DNA from: Microbacterium sp.
GTDB taxonomy: Bacteria > Actinomycetota > Actinomycetes > Actinomycetales > Microbacteriaceae
Reading direction: 5' to 3'
DNA length: 49,370 nucleotides
Assembly (NCBI RefSeq): GCF_026393345.1
Contig: NZ_JAPLAI010000043.1
Span: 12,653 to 62,022 of the forward strand
Shown: piece after piece, positions 43,624 through 49,370 of the stretch
How the letters are laid out: every line of letters begins with the position of its first letter
Position numbering within the stretch: the stretch's first letter is position 1
Notes under the pieces: generated by a model
The model's database searches: none
What the model was told of the DNA's origin: nothing
The model's input: the letters and a program-made list of their open reading frames with translations, nothing else
Made by a program: the position numbers and the translations under genes

Positions 43624-44143
43624 GCAGGGCTCCGAGGCCGCCGACCGCGAGGTCGCCGATCGTGTCCTGGTAGGTGACGAAGATGGCGTCGCTGAGGAAG
43701 GTGGCGCCGAACCACTCGACCATCTCCCAGAGCGCGCCGATCGCGAGCCCGAGCACCGGCAGCAGCACGAGGCGGCGACGGGCGAGGGGCGGCTCCGCGG
43801 GGATCACATCGAACCGTTCGAGCGCCACCAAGAGAACGGCCGCCAGGACGCCGGTGCAGACGAGATGGACGGGGATGTCCCACCACATCGCCGTCCGGTA
43901 GAGGTCGAGCACGTTGCTCCACGCCGCGACCAGCACCGTGATGCCGTAGACGATGTCGAAGCCGCTCCGCACCCCGAGGAATCGCGGCACCAGCAGCGCC
44001 GGGAGGGCGAAAGCGAGGATGCCGGCATCCGTCGGCTCGAACCAGATCGCCGCCGCGATGACGCTCAGCACACCGACGGCGCGCAGCAGGTCCGCAACGG
44101 TATCACCGGCTGTCCGCGGGGGACGGAGGAAGTTCTCGATCAC
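43577..44143 (-). CDS. Membrane protein (DUF2238/YjdF-like)
   Basis: 188 aa from GTG 44143, which overlaps the upstream EEP stop (GTGA). Six hydrophobic helices cover about 18-36, 40-56, 60-78, 84-105, 122-142 and 158-180. WWDIPVHLVCTGVLAAVLLV, LGLAIGALWEMVEWFGATFL and SDAIFVTYQDTIGDLAVGGLGALLTGL strongly resemble DUF2238-type membrane proteins. The charged ALWEMVEW motif in a helix and the DTIGDL motif may form a site; the function is unknown. It is third in the GT2-EEP operon. Confidence 0.82.
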   Translation of the reverse strand: MIENFLRPPRTAGDTVADLLRAVGVLSVIAAAIWFEPTDAGILAFALPALLVPRFLGVRSGFDIVYGITVLVAAWSNVLDLYRTAMWWDIPVHLVCTGVLAAVLLVALERFDVIPAEPPLARRRLVLLPVLGLAIGALWEMVEWFGATFLSDAIFVTYQDTIGDLAVGGLGALLTGLVVSRGVLVRRP

Positions 44144-44970
44144 GCGGTGCGTCCCGCCGGCACCCGCACGATCGCCTGCACCGGGAAGTGATCCGACGGC
44201 CACCCGCCGTCGATGGGTTCGGCGTTGATCCCGGCGTCCAGAACGTGGATTCCGGGGGTCGTCAGGATCCAATCGATGCGGGGTCCGTGCTGCGTCGGCG
44301 CCCGGTAGCTCGCGTTGGTCCCCCAGGCAGGCGTCGCGCGACGCTCGGCGGTGACCCACGCATCGACGAGGGTGGCGCCCTCGACGAACGCGCGGAGGGC
44401 GGGGGAGTCCTCCCCGGCGTTCATGTCCCCGGTGACGATCGCGGGCAGATCCTGCGCCGCGACGAACGAGCGGATCGCCTCCGCGCTGCGCACCCGCGAC
44501 CGCGGTGAGAACGGGTCGAGATGCGTGTTGACGACGAAGAGATCCGCATCGGTCGCGCGATCCCGGAAGGATGCGGCGACCGCGATGCGAGGGATGGCGT
44601 TGCCCCACGACCGTGAGCCGGCCGCACGCGGATGCTCCGACAGCGCGAGCTGTTCCCATTCCCGCAATCGCAGGCGGTCGGCGTCGTAGAAGAGCGGCGT
44701 GCCCTCCCCGCGGCCACGCGTCATCCGGCCCCGCCCGATCATGCGGTAGCGCGGTCCGAGCGCGGCGAGCACCGCACGGGCCTGATCGGGCAGCGCCTCC
44801 TGGGTGCCGAGGATCGTCGGCATCTCGGCCCGCACGAGCCGCGACACGAGCGGCTCCCGGATCCGCCACCGGTCGGCCCGCCGCCACGCCATCCCGTCCA
44901 TGCGTCGACGGAGGTTGAACGTCATGACGTGCAGGGACGCCGGCTCGACGGGACCGAACAGTGCGGTCAT
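44140..44970 (-). CDS. Endonuclease/exonuclease/phosphatase-family hydrolase
   Basis: 276 aa from ATG 44970 (ATGA overlap with the glycosyltransferase stop). The EEP fold motifs are complete: VMTFNLRRR (metal/Asn), TILGTQEAL (Glu), NTHLDPFSP (His), VTGDMNAGED (Asp-x-Asn), WILTT and the final PSDHFPVQAIV (Asp-His). No signal peptide or membrane anchor is visible. Family members cut phosphodiesters in nucleic acids, inositol lipids or sphingomyelin; the neighbours suggest an envelope-lipid or glycan phosphodiester, but the substrate is not known. Confidence 0.92.
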   Translation of the reverse strand: MTALFGPVEPASLHVMTFNLRRRMDGMAWRRADRWRIREPLVSRLVRAEMPTILGTQEALPDQARAVLAALGPRYRMIGRGRMTRGRGEGTPLFYDADRLRLREWEQLALSEHPRAAGSRSWGNAIPRIAVAASFRDRATDADLFVVNTHLDPFSPRSRVRSAEAIRSFVAAQDLPAIVTGDMNAGEDSPALRAFVEGATLVDAWVTAERRATPAWGTNASYRAPTQHGPRIDWILTTPGIHVLDAGINAEPIDGGWPSDHFPVQAIVRVPAGRTA

Positions 44971-45716
44971 CGCCGCACTCCGCGCAGGCCCCGCAGCAGT
45001 CTGCGATCCCAGCGCACCGGCGGGAAATCGGTCGGCCAATGCACGAACACGGTGCGGAACCCGCCGCGGACACGCCGTGCGAAAGCGCGTGGGTCGCCGA
45101 ACGGCCGCATCGAGATGCCCAGGCGCGCCTGCGGCAGATAGCGAATGCGACGGTGCTCCCCGAGGTGGAAGGCCAGATCGAGATCGTCGTGCAGGGTCGC
45201 GTCGTTCCGGTGCACCCGGCTCCGGACGTGCCGCCACGCCTCGCGCCGGAACGCCATGTTCGACCCGAAGAGCGGCGGGTGACCGAGGGCCGCGAGCCCG
45301 GCGGCCGCGTAGCCGCCGAGGTAGACCGCCGCGAGCGGGGTCCGGAGTGCCGGTGGCCCGTCGATGAAGCGGGCGCCACCGGTGAACGCTCCCACGTCGG
45401 GGCGCGTCGCGAAGGCCTGCGCGAACGCGGCCACCCAGACCGGCGCCGGTACGGAGTCCGCATCGAGGCGCAGGATGAGGTCGCCTCTCGCGGCGTCGTA
45501 CCCGGCGGCTGCCGCCGCCGGGATTCCGGCGGCGTCGCAACGGATCAGCCGCGCTCCGGCGGCGACGGCCACGGCGGCGGAGTCGTCACTCGACCCGTTG
45601 TCGACGACGACGATCTCGTCCGGCAGTCGCGTCTGCCGCGCCAGGGCGCGCAGGCACCGGCGCAGCTGCGCGGCATCGTCTTTGACCGGGATGACGATCG
45701 ACACGGTGGGGGGCAC
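44967..45716 (-). CDS. Family 2 glycosyltransferase
   Basis: 249 aa from GTG 45716; TAACGT at 45723-45728 lies 6 nt upstream. The GT-A fold is clear: TVSIVIPVKDDAAQLRRCLR, IVVVDNGSSDDS, the metal-binding Asp pair in LRLDADSVPAP, and the FGSNMAFRREAW and LHDDLDLAFHLGE acceptor-side motifs. It is soluble or membrane-associated and transfers a sugar from a nucleotide or lipid donor; the product is unknown. It leads the GT2-EEP-membrane protein operon, with 4-nt overlaps at each junction. Confidence 0.93.
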   Translation of the reverse strand: MPPTVSIVIPVKDDAAQLRRCLRALARQTRLPDEIVVVDNGSSDDSAAVAVAAGARLIRCDAAGIPAAAAAGYDAARGDLILRLDADSVPAPVWVAAFAQAFATRPDVGAFTGGARFIDGPPALRTPLAAVYLGGYAAAGLAALGHPPLFGSNMAFRREAWRHVRSRVHRNDATLHDDLDLAFHLGEHRRIRYLPQARLGISMRPFGDPRAFARRVRGGFRTVFVHWPTDFPPVRWDRRLLRGLRGVRR

Positions 45717-45722
45717 GCGACC

Positions 45723-45728
45723 ACGTTA
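45723..45728 (-). promoter_or_regulatory. -10 element for a leaderless transcript (GT2 operon)
   Basis: TAACGT on the minus strand ends 6 nt before GTG 45716. Confidence 0.45.
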
Positions 45729-45809
45729 GGCGGGCGAGCGTGACGGGGAGGAGCGGTTGACAGGCTGCACCCCCACGGCAAGGCTCGGCGGACGACGAAG
45801 GGAATCGCC

Positions 45810-46301
45810 ATGGTCCACGTCCGGGTCGCCGGCGTCGCGCTCGATGCCACCGAACAGCACGTGATCCTGCTGAAGCCGGTGGGCGCGCTGCCGGGCGTCG
45901 GCAACATCCTGCCGATCTGGATCGGCGCGCAGGAGGCGAGCTCCATCCTCGTCGCGGTCGAGAAGGCAGCGGTGCCGCGTCCGCTGGCTCACGACCTGAT
46001 GATCTCGATGCTCACCGAGCTCGAGTCGCTCGTCGAGCGCGTCGAGGTCACCCGCCTCGAGGGCGGCACGTTCTTCGCCGAGATCACGCTCATGACGCCC
46101 GCCGGGGTCCGCATCATCGACTCCCGGCCCTCAGATGCGGTCGCCCTCGCATCGCGCGCCGACGCGCCGATCTTCGTCGCCGACGACGTGATGGACGACG
46201 CCGGCATCGCCGATGTGCTCATCGAACCCGAAGCGGAGGAGGCCGTGGAGGAGTTCCACCGCTTCCTCGACGATGTGGAGCCCGACGACTTCCGCGAGTG
46301 A
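45810..46301 (+). CDS. Bifunctional nuclease (BFN)-domain protein
   Basis: 163 aa from ATG 45810, with AAGGGA 6 nt upstream. VRVAGVALDATEQHVILLKP, LPIWIGAQEASSILVAVE and DSRPSDAVALASRADAPIFV are hallmark BFN/DUF151 segments; DSRPSDAVALA is the best conserved. A plant member has nuclease activity on DNA and RNA, while bacterial roles are unclear. The C-terminus is an acidic helix (EAEEAVEEFHRFLDDVEPDD). Cytosolic. Confidence 0.93.
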   Translation: MVHVRVAGVALDATEQHVILLKPVGALPGVGNILPIWIGAQEASSILVAVEKAAVPRPLAHDLMISMLTELESLVERVEVTRLEGGTFFAEITLMTPAGVRIIDSRPSDAVALASRADAPIFVADDVMDDAGIADVLIEPEAEEAVEEFHRFLDDVEPDDFRE

Positions 46302-46385
46302 CGGATATCGCCGGCATATCGTCCGCCGCAGACGCTCCCGCAACACTCTCCCACCTGGACTGGCAGGGATCGGGCGGAGAGCAGC

Positions 46386-46826
46386 ATGGGCGGACGGGTG
46401 GTGCGGAACGCGCGCCTCAGCGTGTGGTTGGGAGCGGCATGGCTGGGGGTGGCGGCGTTGACGCTCGCGTCGAGGTCCCTCGTCGCGCCGGCACGAGCGG
46501 CCCTGCTCGCTCCGATCGATGGAGTCCTCCTCGGCCTCGACCTGACGGTGACGACCGCCCACCTGGAACGCCTGCTGAACACGGCCCTGTTCGTCCCGCT
46601 GGGTCTGCTGCTCGCCGTCACTCTCGGGCGGCGCTGGTGGTGGGCCGGGATTCCGGTCGGCCTCGCCGTGTCGGCGACGGTCGAGGTGCTGCAGCGCGGC
46701 ATCCCGGGGCGCGTTCCGGATCCCGACGACGTCCTGTGGAACACCGTCGGCGCCGCGGTCGGCGTCGCCCTCGGTGCTTTGGTCCTGCTCGGCCGACGTC
46801 ATAGGCATGTAAAACAGCGTTTATAG
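46386..46826 (+). CDS. VanZ-like membrane protein
   Basis: 146 aa. Four hydrophobic helices lie at about 11-28, 60-78, 85-102 and 118-137, with the VanZ-type NTALFVPLGLLLAVTLG, STATVEVLQ-like SATVEVLQRGIPGRVPDPDD and LWNTVGAAVGVALGALV. The conserved Glu (VEVLQ), Asp (DPDD) and Asn (WNTVG) are all present. VanZ proteins affect teicoplanin resistance in enterococci, but most homologues are of unknown role, so a resistance function is not implied. A small hairpin terminator follows the stop. Confidence 0.9.
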   Translation: MGGRVVRNARLSVWLGAAWLGVAALTLASRSLVAPARAALLAPIDGVLLGLDLTVTTAHLERLLNTALFVPLGLLLAVTLGRRWWWAGIPVGLAVSATVEVLQRGIPGRVPDPDDVLWNTVGAAVGVALGALVLLGRRHRHVKQRL

Positions 46827-46845
46827 GGCTGAAAAGCCTGTTTGG
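46827..46845 (+). terminator. Short intrinsic terminator after the VanZ-like gene
   Basis: GGCT-GAAA-AGCC (46827-46838, a GNRA-type tetraloop) begins just after the TAG and is followed by TGTTTGG. An overlapping alternative hairpin CCTG-TTTGG-CAGG (46837-46849) shares the AGCC/CCTG bases. The low-GC composition here is unlike its surroundings. Confidence 0.55.
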
Positions 46846-46925
46846 CAGGGTTATCCCTCCGCGCTCAGGATGAGGTGAAACGCACCGACGACGGTGCATC
46901 ACCGAGGTCTCGAAGAGGAGGCGCC

Positions 46926-48135
46926 ATGAGTATCGCCGCTGCCACCGCCCTACGCCCGCCCGTGCTGTTCGGCGAGGAGTACGAGGAGTTCGCCGCGTGG
47001 GTGCGGGAGTTCTCCGCATCCCACGCCGACTCCTACCCGCCCATCGCGCAGAGCGAGGAGTTTCCGTGGGAACTCGCCCGCGCCATGGGAGAGCAGGGCC
47101 CTCCTCGGCCTCGGCACATCGGAGGAATACGGCGGCATGGGCCGTCTCGGCGACGAACTCACGAAGGTGCACCTCGGGATCGTGCACGAGAAGCTCGCGT
47201 ACGCGAACTTCTACCTCGCGCAGCTCGCGTATACCTGCAACCTCACGGCGCCGCTGCTGGAGCGATTCCTGCCTGCCGATCTCGCGGCGCAGTGGGTGCC
47301 GGGCATCGTCCAGGGTGAGCACATCGTCGCGCTCGGACTCACCGAGCCGGGCAGCGGATCGGATGCGGCGGCTATGCGCATGCGCGCCCGCCGGGTCGAC
47401 GGCGGCTGGGAGCTCACCGGTGAGAAGACATCGATCACCTTCGCCCCGCACGCGAAGGGCCTGATCACGTTCGCCCGCGCGGACGAATACGTGGACACCG
47501 ACGGAACCGTCCGCACGGGCGGCATCACCTGCTTCCTCGTCCCGCTCGATGCGACCGGCGTCGAGATCCAGAAGTTCCCGGACCCGGGGTGGAAGCCACT
47601 GGGACGCGCCGCCGTCTTCCTCGACGACCTGTTCGTCCCCGACGCGCAGGTGCTGGGTGACGTCGGCGGGGCGTTCCGCATGGTCATGAGCGAGTTCGAC
47701 TACACCCGCTCGGTCATCGGGTTCATGTCCACCGGCGTCGCACGCAAGGCGCTCGACCTGACCGTCCAGTTCACCAAGGACCGCGCGACGTTCGGGAAGC
47801 CGATCGCCGCCTACCAGGGCGTGAGCTTCCCGCTCGCCGAGGCAGCCACCAAACTCGAGGCCGCCCGCTGGCTCACCTACCGCGCACTCTCCCTCGCCGA
47901 CGCCGGCAAGCCGTACACCAAGGAGGCGGCGATGGTGAAGTGGTACGCCCTCGACGTGTCGCTGCAGACGATCCACGACTGCATCATCACGCACGGCCAC
48001 ACCGGGTACTCCGAGGAGATGCCGCTGCAGGCGATGCTCCGGGACGTGTCCGGTCTCGAGATCGGGGAGGGCACCCCGCAGATCCAGAAGCTCATCGTCG
48101 CCCGCAGCATCATCGGCCGGGAGTTCACCGGATGA
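46926..48135 (+). pseudogene. Acyl-CoA dehydrogenase, one-base frameshift
   Basis: ATG 46926 follows GAGGAGGC. The N-terminal frame (VREFSASHADSYPPIAQSEE, then WELARAMGEQG) shifts at a CCC run (47099-47101). Dropping one C restores GEQGLLGLGTSEEYGGMGRL and a normal ~402 aa enzyme. Downstream the FAD/acyl-CoA motifs are intact: LGLTEPGSGSDAAAMRMRA, WELTGEKTSITF, DRATFGKPIAAYQG, and the C-terminal ISGLEIGEGTPQ-like GLEIGEGTPQIQKLIVARSI with the likely catalytic Glu. It oxidises an acyl-CoA, passing electrons to ETF. The CoA transferase follows with a 4-nt overlap. A sequencing error is the simplest explanation. Confidence 0.9.
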
Positions 48136-49367
48136 GCGGCGCACTCGACGGCATCCGCGTGATCGACCTGACCCAGGCCCTCGCGGGACCCTTCTGCACC
48201 TCCCTCCTGGCCGACTACGGCGCCGACGTCGTCAAGATCGAGCCTCCCCGTGGCGACATGATCCGACGCACCGGGCCGTTCGCGTCCGACGACCCGACCC
48301 ACGACCACGGAAACGTGTTCCAGAACGCCAACCGCAACAAGCGTTCCCTGGTCATCGACCTGAAGTCTGCCGCAGGTCGTGACCTCGTCCTCACCCTCGT
48401 CCGTGATGCGGACGTGCTGGTCGAGAACTTCAGCGGCGGGGTCATGGACCGCCTCGGCCTCAGCTACGAGACCCTCGCCGACATCAACCCACGCTTGGTG
48501 TACACCTCCATCCGCGGCTTCGGCGACCGTCGTGGCGGGGAGAGCCCGTACGCGCACTGGCCCGCCTTCGACGTGGTCGCGCAGGCCATGGGCGGCCTCA
48601 TGAGCATCACCGGCGAGAGTGGTGGTGCCCCGGTGCGCGTCGGCTCCGGCATCGGTGACACCGTCCCCGCCCTGTTCGCGGCGTTCGGCACGATGGCGGC
48701 GCTGTTCGAGGCGCAGCGTTCCGGCCGCGGCCAGTACGTCGATACCGCCATGGTCGACGGCGTGCTCGCCGTATCCGAGATTGCGGTCAACGTGTACGCG
48801 GCGACCGGCACGTCACCGCGGCCGATGGGCAACCAGCTGCAGGGCTTCGCCCCGTTCAACACCCTCCGGGCGAAGGACGGCGACGTCGCCCTCGGCGCTC
48901 CGCACAACCCGCAATGGGTGAAACTGTGCGCCGCCATGGGCCGCCCCGACCTCGTCGACGACGAGCGGTTCTCCTCCGACAACGCCCGGTGGCTGCACCG
49001 CGATCAGGTGTACGCCTTCGTCGGTGAGTGGGTGGCGCAGTACACGATCACGGAGCTCATCGACCTCCTCGGCGGCACCGTCCCCCTCGGACCGGTCCTC
49101 GACTCGGAAGCGATCTTCGCCAGCCCCCACTTCGCGGCGCGGGAGATGCTCGCCGAGGTCGAAAACCCTCGCACCGGGCGGACCACCCGCATCACCGGTC
49201 CGGTGGCGAAGCTGACCCGCACTCCCGCCACCATCCGTCGCCGCGCCCCCCTGCTCGGCGAACACACCCTCGAAGTGCTGCGCGAAGCCGGCCTCGACGA
49301 CGACACCATCACCCGACTCGCCGACGCCGGCGTGCTCGGTCAGCTGCCCGAAGGAGTCCCCGCATGA
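48132..49367 (+). CDS. CaiB/BaiF-type (family III) CoA transferase
   Basis: 411 aa from ATG 48132, overlapping the dehydrogenase stop by 4 nt. Family motifs are complete: GIRVIDLTQALAGPFCTSLL, YGADVVKIEPPRGD, NRNKRSLVIDL, VENFSGGVMDRLGL and YTSIRGFG; the presumed catalytic Asp lies in GSGIGDTVPALFA. It moves CoA between carboxylic acids through an anhydride. Paired with an acyl-CoA dehydrogenase it suggests degradation of an organic acid: activation by CoA transfer, then oxidation. The acid is unknown. A further ATG overlaps its stop. Confidence 0.94.
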   Translation: MSGALDGIRVIDLTQALAGPFCTSLLADYGADVVKIEPPRGDMIRRTGPFASDDPTHDHGNVFQNANRNKRSLVIDLKSAAGRDLVLTLVRDADVLVENFSGGVMDRLGLSYETLADINPRLVYTSIRGFGDRRGGESPYAHWPAFDVVAQAMGGLMSITGESGGAPVRVGSGIGDTVPALFAAFGTMAALFEAQRSGRGQYVDTAMVDGVLAVSEIAVNVYAATGTSPRPMGNQLQGFAPFNTLRAKDGDVALGAPHNPQWVKLCAAMGRPDLVDDERFSSDNARWLHRDQVYAFVGEWVAQYTITELIDLLGGTVPLGPVLDSEAIFASPHFAAREMLAEVENPRTGRTTRITGPVAKLTRTPATIRRRAPLLGEHTLEVLREAGLDDDTITRLADAGVLGQLPEGVPA

Positions 49368-49370
49368 AGA
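49364..49370 (+). CDS. Start of the next gene in the CoA-transferase operon (cut by window edge)
   Basis: ATGAAGA at the edge begins with an ATG that overlaps the CoA-transferase stop (ATGA), the same coupling used at the dehydrogenase/transferase junction. Nothing can be said about its product. Confidence 0.35.

Noticed and set aside
46386..46826. VanZ-like gene as a glycopeptide-resistance marker
   Set aside because: There is no vanHAX, sensor kinase or ligase nearby, and most VanZ-like proteins are not resistance genes.
46850..46858. DnaA-box-like TTATCCC sequence
   Set aside because: A single partial match (TTATCCCTC rather than TTATCCACA) without a cluster or dnaA/dnaN nearby.

Overview
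The window is about 49 kb of very GC-rich DNA, densely packed with genes. It looks like chromosomal DNA of a high-GC actinobacterium of the Microbacteriaceae, most likely Microbacterium or a close relative. The reasons are strong GC3 codon bias, GTG starts, many 4-nt ATGA/GTGA gene overlaps, an HNH endonuclease of the DUF222 type, DUF2510/G5/excalibur architecture, the GlgE alpha-glucan pathway, and many genes without a Shine-Dalgarno sequence whose -10 element sits directly before the start codon. The genus is inferred from gene content, not from a marker gene. I see no rRNA, tRNA, CRISPR array, insertion sequence, prophage or plasmid gene. No stretch over about 300 bases lacks a gene or gene remnant.

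Layout: 1-1240, end of an unknown gene coupled to a thioredoxin/TPR co-chaperone. 1300-7661 (minus), alpha-glucan operon glgX-glgE-glgB, with glgE broken by a 7-bp tandem duplication beside its catalytic aspartate. 7735-11423, lipoprotein, FUSC membrane protein, small membrane protein, Lon-substrate-domain protein and VOC dioxygenase. 11500-14398 (plus), YchJ protein and a redox group (NAD(P)-binding protein, FAD monooxygenase, flavin reductase). 14419-20486, membrane proteins, RNase HI, YdeI-like protein, LLM flavoprotein, GNAT and a GcvR-like ACT protein. 20499-25595, epimerase, cupin, YbjQ, alpha/alpha-toroid protein, membrane protein and a rifampicin-monooxygenase-like flavoprotein. 25749-30265, msrB-msrA, SDR, histidine phosphatase and NAD(P)H-hydrate dehydratase. 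30334-35245, secreted transglycosylase, protealysin-like M4 peptidase with its emfourin-type inhibitor, PPOX protein, Nudix and TPR proteins. 35325-38361, a surface protein split by a run of 17 G, a short remnant, HNH endonuclease and GNAT. 38419-42602 (minus), metQ-metN-metI-aminotransferase-luxS with every junction overlapping by 4 nt. 42717-45716, a degraded FBP-domain gene, a small membrane protein, and a GT2-EEP-membrane protein operon. 45810-49370, bifunctional nuclease, VanZ-like protein, a frameshifted acyl-CoA dehydrogenase and a CaiB-type CoA transferase.

How genes work together: GlgX, GlgE and GlgB trim, extend and branch alpha-glucan. MetQNI imports methionine while LuxS recycles S-ribosylhomocysteine to homocysteine, with a PLP aminotransferase between them. 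MsrA and MsrB repair methionine sulfoxide. The M4 peptidase and its inhibitor are translationally coupled.

The most unusual signals are: (i) four disrupted reading frames, two at repeats able to switch (a 7-bp duplication in glgE and G17 in the DUF2510-G5-excalibur gene); (ii) an octamer, GGATGCGG/CCGCATCC, that I count by eye about 54 times, on both strands, in several reading frames and in intergenic DNA; and (iii) a NANNNT element exactly 6 nt before the start codon of at least 16 genes, implying widespread leaderless transcription.
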